Shown here piece after piece: positions 27,940 through 36,530 of a stretch of DNA of 64,000 nt. Under the pieces are notes generated by a model. That model was not told the origin of the DNA. It saw only the letters and a list, made by a program, of their open reading frames with translations, and ran no database searches. This DNA comes from Neptunomonas qingdaonensis (GTDB lineage Bacteria; Pseudomonadota; Gammaproteobacteria; Pseudomonadales; Balneatricaceae): positions 310,001 to 374,000 of the forward strand of contig NZ_FOOU01000003.1 in NCBI RefSeq assembly GCF_900113275.1, in the 5' to 3' direction. The first letter of the stretch is position 1; the number at the start of each line of letters is the position of its first letter. The translations under genes were made by a program, and so were the position numbers.

Positions 27940-29835
27940 ATGCCCCTGATTCGTCTTGATAAAGCCTCCGTTGCGTTTGGCTCCCGTCCCTTACTTGCTG
28001 ATGTGGGTCTTAATATTGAACCGGGGGAGCGCATTGGTCTGGTAGGCTTGAATGGTGCGGGTAAATCAACTCTGCTTAAGGTGATCACGGGTCAGGTTCA
28101 TCTGGATAATGGTGAAATATGGATTGATCCCTCTTGCCGTATTGCTGAATTAGCTCAGGCATTGCCTGCGGCGGATGAACGTAAGGTCTGGGATGTGGTG
28201 GCTTCCGGGGTACAGGAAGTAGTTGATATGCGTGCTCAGTATGATGAATTATCATCTGCGACTGATGCTAAGTCACTTGCTCAATTGGATCACTTGCTAC
28301 ATGAGCTGGAAGCAAATGATGGTTGGAGTTTAGAACAACGTGTAGAACGTGTGCTCACTCGTTTGAAGTTAGATGGCGAAGCCTTGATGTCTTCATTGTC
28401 TGGGGGGTGGCGCCGTCGGGCGGCATTAGGAACTGCATTGGTTCAGGAGCCTGATCTGCTGTTATTAGATGAGCCGACCAACCATCTGGATATTGATACT
28501 ATTGAATGGCTTGAAAAGCAGCTGTTGGAGTTTCGTGGTGGGGTTCTGTTTATCTCGCATGACCGTGCATTGGTTGATCACCTGGCCACACGTATCATCG
28601 AATTAGACCGGGGTATTTTAACGTCTTTTAACGGTAACTATACCTCTTATACTGAGCAGAAACAGATCCTGCTGGAGCAGGAAGAGCGTAATAACGCACT
28701 TTTTGATAAAAAACTGGCACAAGAAGAAGTGTGGATTAGACAGGGTATTAAAGCACGCCGCACCCGTAACGAAGGACGGGTACGTGCGTTGGAATCATTG
28801 CGACGTGAACGTTCTGATCGGTTAAACCGCCAGGGTAAAGCCAGTTTCAATCTGGAGGCCGCGCAACGTTCAGGTAAGTTGGTTGCTGAGCTGGAAAACG
28901 TAACGGTTGGCTTCAAGGGCAGTACGGTTATTAAGAACTTTTCTGCATCGATACAACGGGGCGACAGAATTGGTTTAATCGGCCCTAACGGTGCAGGTAA
29001 AAGCACGCTGTTAAAACTCATTCTGGGCGAACTCAAGCCCGATAGTGGCAGTGTTTCGCATGGTACGAAACTTGAAGTTGCTTATTTTGACCAGCTTCGT
29101 GGTCAACTGGATCCTGAGAAATCTGTTATAGATAATATTTCTGAAGGACGTGAAGCGATTGAGATCAATGGCCAACGCCGCCATATCATCAGTTATCTGC
29201 AAGATTTTCTGTTTGCACCAGAACGGGCAAGAACACCGTTAAAAGCCTTATCCGGAGGAGAGTGTAACCGTGTATTGCTGGCACGTTTGTTTAGTCAGCC
29301 TGCTAACTTATTGGTGCTTGATGAGCCGACAAATGACCTTGATGTTGAAACGCTTGAACTTCTGGAAGAGATCTTGATGGACTTTAAGGGAACGGTCCTG
29401 TTAGTCAGTCATGACAGAGCGTTTCTAGATAATGTGGTGACCAGCTCTTTCGTCTTCGAAAATGGTGGGGTTAACAGCTATATCGGTGGGTATCAGGACT
29501 GGCTGAGACAACGTCCGGTGATGGCGAAAGAGAAGCCGCCAGCAAAAGCGGGATTGAGTCAGGCGGGAGCGGCACCTGGTACCTCATCGCAAGCGGCAGC
29601 TCCGGCCAAAAAAGCATCTAAACTGAGCTATAAACTACAGCGTGAACTGGAACAGCTGCCTGTTGAGCTGGAAGCTGCAGAGCTAGCCCTGGAAGTGTTG
29701 ATGGCGGAAACAGCGTCAGCAGGTTTTTATGAAAAAGACCATGCCGTTGTCACAGAGAAGCTTGCGCTGCTGCAGGAGCAGGAACGCAAGATTGAAGTGT
29801 TGATGGAGCGCTGGGTCGAATTAGAAGCGATGTAA
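27940..29835 (+). CDS. uup: ABC-F family ATPase Uup
   Basis: A 631-residue cytoplasmic ABC-F ATPase with two nucleotide-binding domains: Walker A GLNGAGKST and GPNGAGKST, signatures LSGGWRRR and LSGGECNR, Walker B LLLDEPTNHLD and LVLDEPTNDLD. A linker follows domain 1 and a Pro/Ala-rich region leads to a C-terminal coiled coil (about 555-630), as in Uup. ABC-F proteins act on ribosomes, and Uup loss raises transposon excision in E. coli. The start is ATG 27940 (MPLIRLDKASVAFG) behind GAGA; upstream in-frame codons are not family-like. Its end overlaps usp by no bases; the genes converge 2 bp apart. Confidence 0.94.
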   Translation: MPLIRLDKASVAFGSRPLLADVGLNIEPGERIGLVGLNGAGKSTLLKVITGQVHLDNGEIWIDPSCRIAELAQALPAADERKVWDVVASGVQEVVDMRAQYDELSSATDAKSLAQLDHLLHELEANDGWSLEQRVERVLTRLKLDGEALMSSLSGGWRRRAALGTALVQEPDLLLLDEPTNHLDIDTIEWLEKQLLEFRGGVLFISHDRALVDHLATRIIELDRGILTSFNGNYTSYTEQKQILLEQEERNNALFDKKLAQEEVWIRQGIKARRTRNEGRVRALESLRRERSDRLNRQGKASFNLEAAQRSGKLVAELENVTVGFKGSTVIKNFSASIQRGDRIGLIGPNGAGKSTLLKLILGELKPDSGSVSHGTKLEVAYFDQLRGQLDPEKSVIDNISEGREAIEINGQRRHIISYLQDFLFAPERARTPLKALSGGECNRVLLARLFSQPANLLVLDEPTNDLDVETLELLEEILMDFKGTVLLVSHDRAFLDNVVTSSFVFENGGVNSYIGGYQDWLRQRPVMAKEKPPAKAGLSQAGAAPGTSSQAAAPAKKASKLSYKLQRELEQLPVELEAAELALEVLMAETASAGFYEKDHAVVTEKLALLQEQERKIEVLMERWVELEAM

Positions 29836-29837
29836 TG

Positions 29838-30281
29838 CTATTTTTCGGGCTCATAAACCCTGATAGCGAGGACATCGCACGGCGCGCCATGTAATACGCT
29901 GTTAGCGGTTGAGCCTAATAATAAAGCCAATCCATGGCGTCCATGACTGCCGACAACAATCAGGTCGCAGCCTTTTTCTTCGGCCATATGATGGATTTCA
30001 GATTCCGTATGGCCGGTAATGACCTGCTGGGATTCAACGGGGTAATTAAGTTTTTCAGAGAATACCGATAACTTGGTGCGCGCATGCTCATCCAGTTGAT
30101 TCTGCACCGTGGTAAGATCCATCGGAACATCGCCACCATAAGCAAAACTCAGAGGCTCAATAACATGTAAAACCGTTACAGATGCCTGGTTGTTTTGTGC
30201 AATAGCACGGGTTTTCTCAATCAGCTGGTCGGACTCCTCTGATAGGTCGACAGCCAAGAGAATTTTCGAATAAACGGCCAT
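29838..30281 (-). CDS. Universal stress protein, UspA family
   Basis: A cytoplasmic Usp of 147 residues from ATG 30281, which has the ribosome site GAGGA; a GTG at 30296 would add five residues. The start KILLAVDLSEES and the nucleotide-binding motif VVGSHGRHGLALLLGSTANSV are both present, so it is likely of the ATP-binding type. A perfect FNR box lies 60 bp upstream. This fits the Anr-controlled Usp proteins known from anaerobic survival in Pseudomonas. Confidence 0.92.
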   Translation of the reverse strand: MAVYSKILLAVDLSEESDQLIEKTRAIAQNNQASVTVLHVIEPLSFAYGGDVPMDLTTVQNQLDEHARTKLSVFSEKLNYPVESQQVITGHTESEIHHMAEEKGCDLIVVGSHGRHGLALLLGSTANSVLHGAPCDVLAIRVYEPEK

Positions 30282-30340
30282 TAGATTAATCCTCACTATT
30301 GAATTTATTTCAGTCTATCATATCGCAGCATTATAAAATT

Positions 30341-30354
30341 TTGATTGCCATCAA
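30341..30354 (-). promoter_or_regulatory. FNR/Anr box upstream of usp
   Basis: The perfect palindrome TTGAT-TGCC-ATCAA is centred 66 bp before the usp ATG. TATGAT (30317-30322, minus strand) is a candidate -10, although it places the box near -38 rather than -41. For the plus-strand gene at 30386 the box is too close to the start to fit the usual spacing. Confidence 0.8.
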
Positions 30355-30385
30355 TAGAATATGAGTGTTAAAGGAAATTTTTAAG

Positions 30386-30892
30386 ATGAAAGTTTTTATT
30401 ATCGTTGTTGTTGTTATGTCGCTGTTGGGTTCATTCATGTGGATGATGCCGACACAACGCGAAAAATTTCAGGCGCAACTTCGCTTAAAAGCAAAAAAAG
30501 AGGGTTTTATGGTTCAGCTCGTCAGGCTCACTGCACCAAGAGCCGAAGGGGAGATGGATGGGAATGTCCGCAACACGCCAGCTTACCGTTTGCCGAGATC
30601 GAATTTAGATAAAAGAGAAGTCAGTGCGATGGCTCCCTGGCAGATTTTTCGAGTCAAAGCGATAGCCAATGAAGGCTTACCAGAAGGGTGGAGCTGGAAA
30701 TTGGGCGAGCGTGTGTTATCCGAACCGCAGTTACGGGTATTAAATGAAGCGATCAGTATGCTCCCTTCTGATGTGATGGCGCTAGAATCAACCCCCGTCA
30801 ATGTAACCGCTTTCTGGAACGAAAGTAGCGGTGAAGAGCAGTTGGCGATGCTCAAGGCATCATTAGAAAAATTAATTCAGGGTAAAATATGA
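30386..30892 (+). CDS. Conserved hypothetical protein with N-terminal membrane anchor
   Basis: I do not recognise a family. From ATG 30386 (ribosome site AAAGGAAAT) it has 168 residues. A hydrophobic helix (about 2-22, KVFIIVVVVMSLLGSFMWM) is followed by a soluble domain that probably faces the periplasm, with no cysteines or obvious motif. It is first in a tight plus-strand run and overlaps the DUF1653 gene by 4 bp. An in-frame TTG at 30365 is a less likely start. Confidence 0.6.
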   Translation: MKVFIIVVVVMSLLGSFMWMMPTQREKFQAQLRLKAKKEGFMVQLVRLTAPRAEGEMDGNVRNTPAYRLPRSNLDKREVSAMAPWQIFRVKAIANEGLPEGWSWKLGERVLSEPQLRVLNEAISMLPSDVMALESTPVNVTAFWNESSGEEQLAMLKASLEKLIQGKI

Positions 30893-31122
30893 GCAAGAAT
30901 ATATCGCATAAGCCTGTGTGTCAGGCAGGCAAGTATCGCCATTATAAGGGTAATGAATACGAAGTGATTGATCTGGTCAGACACTCTGAAACCGAGGAAT
31001 GGCTGGTGTTGTATCGCCCTCAGTATGGTGACGCAGGTCTTTGGGTTCGGCCTTATAAGATGTTTTTTGAAAAAGTAACACTGGCAGGCGGACAGGTGGT
31101 CGATCGGTTTGCGAGGTTGTAA
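30889..31122 (+). CDS. DUF1653 protein
   Basis: A 77-residue cytoplasmic protein. GKYRHYKGNEYEVIDLVRHS followed by LVLYRPQYGDAGLWVRPYKMF is the DUF1653 signature, a small beta-rich domain of unknown function. It overlaps the upstream gene by 4 bp (ATGA) and rlmF by 1 bp (TAATG), so the three are translationally coupled. Confidence 0.87.
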   Translation: MSKNISHKPVCQAGKYRHYKGNEYEVIDLVRHSETEEWLVLYRPQYGDAGLWVRPYKMFFEKVTLAGGQVVDRFARL

Positions 31123-32120
31123 TGAGCGTTAAATTGCATCCAAGAAACCTGCATCAGGGACGCTATGATTTAAGTGCGTTAAGCCTTACCTGTCCGGAGC
31201 TTAACACCTTCCTGCGGCCAAATCCTAAAGGTGATCAGACAATCGACTTTAGTGATGACAAAGCAGTCGTGTGTTTAAATAAAGCGTTGCTGGCTCATTA
31301 TTATCATATTGATCATTGGCAGATTCCTGAAGGTTATTTATGTCCCCCTATTCCGGGGCGTGCTGATTACGTCCACTATCTGGCAGATCTGCTGGCGGAA
31401 TCCAATGTGGTGGATAATAAATATCCCACCGGCAGAAAAGTACGCGTACTGGATATCGGAAGTGGCGCGAACTGCATTTACCCTATTATCGGTAGTCAGA
31501 GTTACGGTTGGCAGTTTGTCGGATCAGATATTGATGCGCTGGCGATTAAAGTAGCTGGTGTGATTGTCCAATCGAATAACTGCCTGAGTAAACAGGTTAA
31601 ATTGCTTCATCAAAAAGACAGTGAGTCTGTTTTTAACGGGGTAATTAAGCCAACCGATCGGTTTGACCTGAGCATGTGTAACCCTCCGTTTCATGCATCA
31701 ATGCAGGAGGCACAAGCGGGCAGTCAGCGCAAATGGCAAAATCTCAGCAAAGGCAGGGATCAGCTGCATAGCAAGCCTGCAGGTAATGCTTCGGTTAAGA
31801 ATAGCAGAGCAGAAATAAACCAGCCAAAACTGAATTTTGGTGGACAACAGTCAGAGCTCTGGTGCCCGGGGGGAGAGCTGGCTTTTGTAGAACGAATGGT
31901 GAAAGAGAGTGTCGGTTTTGCCGGCCAGGTATGCTGGTTTACCAGTTTAGTGTCTAAGAAAGAGAATATTAAGCCACTGACACAGATTATAAATCGCTTG
32001 GGCGCGCAGCAGTGTAAGGTAATCAAAATGAGCCAAGGACAAAAGAGTAGTCGATTAATTGCCTGGAGTTTTCTGACTCATGGCCAGCAGCAAGCGTGGG
32101 CCGAAGAGTATTGGTGTTGA
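31122..32120 (+). CDS. rlmF: 23S rRNA (adenine(1618)-N6)-methyltransferase RlmF
   Basis: A 332-residue SAM-dependent methyltransferase that modifies A1618 of 23S rRNA. The N terminus has HPRNLHQGRYDL and NPKGDQTIDF, typical of RlmF. The SAM site VLDIGSGANCIYP and the catalytic MCNPPFHAS (N6-adenine type NPPF) follow. An insert rich in Ser/Lys (about 205-235) is also seen in family members. It is coupled to the DUF1653 gene, and the RecQ-like gene starts 2 bp after its stop. Confidence 0.94.
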   Translation: MSVKLHPRNLHQGRYDLSALSLTCPELNTFLRPNPKGDQTIDFSDDKAVVCLNKALLAHYYHIDHWQIPEGYLCPPIPGRADYVHYLADLLAESNVVDNKYPTGRKVRVLDIGSGANCIYPIIGSQSYGWQFVGSDIDALAIKVAGVIVQSNNCLSKQVKLLHQKDSESVFNGVIKPTDRFDLSMCNPPFHASMQEAQAGSQRKWQNLSKGRDQLHSKPAGNASVKNSRAEINQPKLNFGGQQSELWCPGGELAFVERMVKESVGFAGQVCWFTSLVSKKENIKPLTQIINRLGAQQCKVIKMSQGQKSSRLIAWSFLTHGQQQAWAEEYWC

Positions 32121-32122
32121 TA

Positions 32123-34207
32123 ATGGATTCAGCGGTTCTACATTCCTCCCTTCAAGAGCATTTCGGATTTTCGCACTTTCGCGAAGGCCAAGAGCAAGCT
32201 GTTCGACAACTATTAGCCGCAGAGTCTTCTCTGGCTATCTTCCCTACCGGATCAGGCAAGTCGCTTTGTTATCAGTTGGCGGCTTTGCATTTACCGCATC
32301 TCACATTAGTCGTGTCACCTTTATTAGCATTGATGAAAGATCAGTTGGATTTTCTTGCCAGCAGAGGCATACCTGCGGCGAGTTTAGATTCAACCCTGAC
32401 CGCCGAGCAAAGTAAAACGGTGATGTCGGATAGCCGCGCGGGAAAGATTAAAATTCTGATGGTGTCGGTTGAGCGTTTTAAGAATGAGAGATTTCGTCAT
32501 TTTATAGAATCAATTCCAGTATCGATGCTGGTGGTCGATGAAGCGCATTGTATCTCTGAATGGGGGCATAATTTTCGTCCGGATTATTTGAAATTGCCTG
32601 CATATCGTTCGGCATTGAATATTCCTCTGGTGTTGTTGTTAACGGCGACGGCTACACGCAAAGTAAAACAGGATATGGCGCAAAAGTTTGGTATTGCGCA
32701 AGAGCATATCGTGCAGACTGGTTTTTATCGGTCTAATCTGGACCTGTCAATTGTGCCGGTGAGTGCTTCCGATAAAGATGCGCACCTGATCGAAGCTATT
32801 CGACAGCAAGCCGTTCAGCAAGTTAGTGAGCAAAAAGGAGGGGCAGGCATTGTCTATGTGACCCTGCAGCGCAGTGCCGAGCAGGTGGCTGAGCTGTTAT
32901 GCCGGCATCAGATAAATGCGGTGGCATACCACGCGGGGTTGCCCAGTGAGCGGCGACAACAGATACAGGTTGATTTTATGGCAGGCCGGGCGCAGGTGGT
33001 TGTCGCAACCATTGCGTTTGGCATGGGCATAGATAAAGCAGATATTCGATTTGTCATCCATTACGATCTGCCTAAATCCATAGAAAACTATAGTCAGGAG
33101 ATTGGCCGGGCAGGACGCGATGGTGCGGCATCACATTGTATAACATTGGCGAATCTGGATGGTCTTAATACCGTAGAAAATTTTGTTTACGGTGATACCC
33201 CTGAGCACAGCGCTATTGAATATCTAGTAAAGACGATCAAGGATGAAACGAGGGATGTAGGCGGGCATGGCGTAGCTAATAGCCAAACTAATAACCAAAC
33301 AAATAACCAAACAAATAACCAAACAAATAACCAAACAAATAACCAAACAAATAACCAATGGGAGCTGCAGTTAGTCGGCTTATCGAATGAGAGTAATATT
33401 CGCCAATTACCACTGAAAACTTTGCTGGTACAGCTTGAACTGTTGGGTGTCGTACGACCTTTGTATGCTTATTTTGCAGAGTTTAAATTTAAATTCCTCA
33501 AGCCAAAAGAAGAAATTGTGGCGATGTTCCAAGGGGAGCGACAGGCCTTTTTAGCGGCTGTTTTTGCGCATACTGCGTTTAAGAAAGTTTGGGGAGAGCC
33601 CGATTTTGATGCGCTGTTTCAAAGCTATCAATGTGATCGATCCCGTGTGGTCGCCGCATTGGAATACTTACAGCAGATGCGTTGTATTACTTTGGAAACG
33701 AAACGCATTACGGAAGTGTTTAGTGTGGATTTGGATCTGTTAGTTAAAACGGATCTAGCCGAAACACTGCACCACTATTTTGTTGATAAAGAGCAAAAAG
33801 AGATAAAAAGGATTGCTGCGCTGGTAAGATTTTTTGAGTTGGATCGATGTTTGAATCACCATCTATCGCTCTATTTTGATGATGAGCATGCGCCTGAAAA
33901 CTGTGGTCATTGTTCGGTATGTCGCGGCCAGGTTGCAAAGCTTGAGTATTCGACCCCGCCGCATTGGCCCTCTGATCAGCAGATCAGTCAAGTCCTGGAG
34001 GGACTCAAAAGGCATATGGCTGCGAAGTCAGTACATGCCTCGTCAATAATACAGACAACCGATAACCTTAGTCGTTTTTTGGCCGGTATCAGTGTCCCTG
34101 TTTTCAGCCGCCATAAGATACGTCAGTTACCCGGGTTTGGACTGTGTGAGCATTTACGCTATGAAGAGATTCGACTTAAGGTACAAAATTTGACGTGCGT
34201 TTTATAG
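32123..34207 (+). CDS. RecQ-family ATP-dependent DNA helicase with internal TNNQ repeat
   Basis: An SF2 DNA helicase of 694 residues from ATG 32123; the family-like sequence LQEHFGFSHFREGQEQA follows, so the extra nine codons from GTG 32096 are unlikely. Motifs include FPTGSGKSLCYQ (Walker A), VVDEAHCISEWGHNFRPDY (DEAH and the RecQ aromatic loop), LTATAT and a motif VI IGRAGRDG. Near residues 385-412 six TNNQ repeats interrupt the domain border. The C terminus has Cys pairs (CGHCSVC) but no clear HRDC domain, so it is not canonical E. coli RecQ. It ends the four-gene run starting at 30386. Confidence 0.88.
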   Translation: MDSAVLHSSLQEHFGFSHFREGQEQAVRQLLAAESSLAIFPTGSGKSLCYQLAALHLPHLTLVVSPLLALMKDQLDFLASRGIPAASLDSTLTAEQSKTVMSDSRAGKIKILMVSVERFKNERFRHFIESIPVSMLVVDEAHCISEWGHNFRPDYLKLPAYRSALNIPLVLLLTATATRKVKQDMAQKFGIAQEHIVQTGFYRSNLDLSIVPVSASDKDAHLIEAIRQQAVQQVSEQKGGAGIVYVTLQRSAEQVAELLCRHQINAVAYHAGLPSERRQQIQVDFMAGRAQVVVATIAFGMGIDKADIRFVIHYDLPKSIENYSQEIGRAGRDGAASHCITLANLDGLNTVENFVYGDTPEHSAIEYLVKTIKDETRDVGGHGVANSQTNNQTNNQTNNQTNNQTNNQTNNQWELQLVGLSNESNIRQLPLKTLLVQLELLGVVRPLYAYFAEFKFKFLKPKEEIVAMFQGERQAFLAAVFAHTAFKKVWGEPDFDALFQSYQCDRSRVVAALEYLQQMRCITLETKRITEVFSVDLDLLVKTDLAETLHHYFVDKEQKEIKRIAALVRFFELDRCLNHHLSLYFDDEHAPENCGHCSVCRGQVAKLEYSTPPHWPSDQQISQVLEGLKRHMAAKSVHASSIIQTTDNLSRFLAGISVPVFSRHKIRQLPGFGLCEHLRYEEIRLKVQNLTCVL
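33277..33360 (+). repeat. Seven 12-bp tandem units in the RecQ-like gene
   Basis: Units of AAATAACCAAAC: four exact copies at 33301-33348, two variants at 33277-33300 and a diverged last copy at 33349-33360. Each unit encodes TNNQ, so gain or loss of copies keeps the frame. Confidence 0.93.
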
Positions 34208-34253
34208 ATGAAACATTGTAGTGCCTATTTAGCGCTTAGCGTTCCACAATAAT

Positions 34254-34295
34254 CAACGCCCTCAGTAACTCAAAGAGTTATCCTGAAAGGCGTTG
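34254..34295. other. Long hairpin between convergent recQ-like and hpd genes
   Basis: Outer arms CAACGCC (34254-34260) and GGCGTTG (34289-34295) enclose an inner stem TAACTC-AAA-GAGTTA. There is no T run, so it is not a classic terminator, but it may act as a bidirectional one or stabilise 3' ends. Confidence 0.55.
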
Positions 34296-34331
34296 GCTGG
34301 GCAGAGTGTCATTATTCAGGAGCTAGATAAG

Positions 34332-34370
34332 CAAATTAAATAACCGAATTAAATAACAGAGCTAAATAAC
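34332..34370 (-). repeat. Three tandem 13-bp repeats over the hpd stop codon
   Basis: The units (plus strand) are CAAATTAAATAAC (34332-34344), CGAATTAAATAAC (34345-34357) and AGAGCTAAATAAC (34358-34370). The hpd stop (34362-34364) lies in the last one. Confidence 0.75.
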
Positions 34371-35403
34371 GCCTCTTCGTTCCTGATCGCGTTCAATTGA
34401 TTCAAACAACGCCTGGAAGTTTCCTTCACCAAATCCAAGGTTTTCTTTTCGTTGGATTAATTCGATGAAGATGGGGCCAAATAGGTTTTTGGTAAATATC
34501 TGCAGGAGATATCCAGAATCATCGCCATCAACCAGTACTTGATGTCGCTGAATTTTTTTAGGATCTTCGGTTACATGAGGTACGCGGTTAAAGACTTCGA
34601 CGTAGTAACCATCATGAATATCCAGTGTGTCTATGACAGAGCGATCCATTTTATCAAGCGAGCTTAGCAGGTTGTTTGAGCGAAAAGCGATATGCTGTAC
34701 ACCTGGTCCGTTGTACTGGTCCAGATATTCATCAATCTGGTTGTTAGTATCACCTTTGCCTTCGTTAATCGGAATACAAAAACTACCATCCGGAGAGCGT
34801 AACGCATAAGAAATCAATGCTGTTTTCTGGCCTTTGATATCAAAATAGCGAACCTCTTCAAAACCAAACACGTTTTTGTAAAAGTTAGCCCAGGTTTCCA
34901 TGGTGCCTTTTATTAACGTTGTTAGTAAGGTGATCGATCTCGATAAAGCCGAGATTTTCGACAATCGTTGGGGCGTCCAGTGCAACAAAATCATCGTGAT
35001 AAATAGAGCCGTTAGCGCCAAATTTATCGATAAAGTAGATTAAGCTATCGCCTATACCATAAATGGCAGGATAAGGAAGATCGGTAGTCGCTGGGTCAGC
35101 CGCTTTGGCGCCACGTTTGACCGCTTCAACCAATGCTGTTTTCGCATTATCTACTCGCCAGCCCATTGAGCAGATGGCGGGACCATGACGACGAGTAAAA
35201 TCAGCAGAAAAACCAGACTTCTCTTTATTGAGCAGAAAGTGAATATCATTCTGGTTGTAGTAATAGATCTCTTTATCATGGTGGCGTTTGAGTTTAGAGG
35301 AGCCAAAAGCTGAAAATACGCTATCCATGAACTCCGTGTCTTGGCTGGTGAATTCAGTAAATTCGATGCCTCTAAGGCCAATGGGATTTTTATCAGCGTT
35401 CAT
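34362..35403 (-). pseudogene. hpd: 4-Hydroxyphenylpyruvate dioxygenase, interrupted by a one-base frameshift
   Basis: HPPD turns 4-hydroxyphenylpyruvate into homogentisate in tyrosine breakdown. The two reading frames (34885-35403 and the later frame down to 34362) join into one protein of about 347 residues, the normal length. The break is in the run TTTT at 34908-34911 (AAAA on the coding strand): removing one A turns LTNNVNK-RHHGNLG into LTNNVNK-GTMETWANFY, a continuous family match. All three iron ligands are kept: His in EIDHLTNN, His in VQHIAFRS, Glu in IFIELIQRK. The start is ATG 35403 behind AAGGA. The lesion may be real, a sequencing error, or a rare +1 shift at AAA-AGG. Confidence 0.88.
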
Positions 35404-35531
35404 AGGTTTATCCTTCATTTATGCTCTTTTTTATTCTAGATAAGCTTGGGTTGGGCATTTTTTATAATGTGTTGTTGGTGCAGCGTTATACTCAATACGT
35501 TAATCTGTCCGATGATTCAAAAAAAGCGTAA

Positions 35532-35555
35532 TATTTGATACCTTATGATCAAATA
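35532..35555. promoter_or_regulatory. Palindromic operator between hpd and the LysR gene
   Basis: The perfect 8-bp arms TATTTGAT (35532-35539) and ATCAAATA (35548-35555) with an 8-base spacer have the T-N11-A layout of LysR-type sites. It ends 5 bp before the LysR start and 129 bp from the hpd start. The spacer is too wide for an FNR box. Confidence 0.65.
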
Positions 35556-35560
35556 ATTCG

Positions 35561-36451
35561 ATGGTGTTTATGGCAGTGGATTTAGAGTCGTTACGGGTGT
35601 TGAGTGCTGTCGTTGAGACAGGGAGCTTTGCTAAAGCCGCTGATCGATTACATAAAACCCAGTCGTCAGTGAGTTACCAGATCAGTAAATTAGAGCAGCA
35701 GCTGGGGGCTCAGGTGTTTGATCGCAGTAGCTATCGGGCTAAGCTGACACCTGTTGGGCTGAGAATTCTGGAAGAGGGACGGCGGTTATTGCAACAAGCA
35801 GCTTATGTTGCCCGCTTAGTTGACCAGTTTTCTGAGGGGTGGGAACCAAAACTTGAGTTAGTCGTGGATGGAATGTTACCGACGGCGCCAGTCTTAGGTG
35901 TTTTGAAAGAGATGACGGATCTTGCCATTCCTACCCGAATTCAGTTTTGTACTGAATTTCTGGGCGGAGTACAGCAACGTTTTGAGCAGCAGCAGGCTGA
36001 CTTGATGCTGGTACTGGATTATCAGACTGATCCTGCTTACAGTGCGATATCATTGCAAGCTTTGGAAGTAGTCTTAGTGGTTAGTCGTGAGCATCCGTTG
36101 GCGGCTCGCCAGGCACTGGATACCCGCGAACTACATGCCTTTGTCGAGTTAACCGTACATGACTCCAGTTATAGTTCTGCTTACGGAGGTTTACAAACTT
36201 TTGGAGGCGAGCGGGTTTTTTATCTGAGCGACTTTAGAACAAAAAAAGAAGCGTTACTGCAGGGTTTAGGTTTTGGCTGGATGCCTTTAGAGCAGATACG
36301 CCATGAATTACTCAACGGTCAATTACAGGAAGTTGACTATCAGGGAGGTTCACGATTCTCATATTCGCCACTGCTTGTTTTCCGAAAAAATGAACCACTG
36401 GGAAGAGCAGGGGAGATGTTAAAGGAAAAGCTTCAACAGGTATTTGGTTAG
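35561..36451 (+). CDS. LysR-family transcription regulator, divergent from hpd
   Basis: A 296-residue LysR protein with an N-terminal winged helix-turn-helix (SLRVLSAVVETGSFAKAADR, then KTQSSVSYQISKLEQQLG) and a C-terminal substrate-binding domain. Divergence from hpd suggests it controls hpd and responds to an aromatic intermediate; this is inferred from gene order. ATG 35570 is an alternative start. A palindrome overlapping its promoter may be its operator. Confidence 0.88.
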   Translation: MVFMAVDLESLRVLSAVVETGSFAKAADRLHKTQSSVSYQISKLEQQLGAQVFDRSSYRAKLTPVGLRILEEGRRLLQQAAYVARLVDQFSEGWEPKLELVVDGMLPTAPVLGVLKEMTDLAIPTRIQFCTEFLGGVQQRFEQQQADLMLVLDYQTDPAYSAISLQALEVVLVVSREHPLAARQALDTRELHAFVELTVHDSSYSSAYGGLQTFGGERVFYLSDFRTKKEALLQGLGFGWMPLEQIRHELLNGQLQEVDYQGGSRFSYSPLLVFRKNEPLGRAGEMLKEKLQQVFG

Positions 36452-36494
36452 TGTAAATAAACAGATGTGAAGAATTACACTTAAACTGTCGTTA

Positions 36495-36520
36495 TAAACG
36501 AGATAAATAAACGAGAGTTT
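36495..36520. repeat. Two tandem 13-bp repeats between convergent gene ends
   Basis: The units are ATAAACGAGATAA (36495-36507) and ATAAACGAGAGTT (36508-36520). They lie 44 bp after the LysR stop and 10 bp after the stop of the convergent small gene at 36531. Confidence 0.7.
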
Positions 36521-36530
36521 AAAACGAAAG

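Noticed and set aside
32080-32415. 111-codon plus-strand ORF across the rlmF-recQ border
   Set aside because: It overlaps two well-supported genes in another frame and has no start signal.
33277-33360. CRISPR-like array
   Set aside because: The units are contiguous 12-mers without spacers and lie in frame inside a helicase gene.
34885-35403. Two separate small proteins at the hpd locus
   Set aside because: Each piece carries only part of the HPPD fold and iron ligands; one base joins them into the normal length.
35532-35555. FNR box between hpd and the LysR gene
   Set aside because: The half sites match TTGAT and ATCAA but are separated by 8 bases, not 4.
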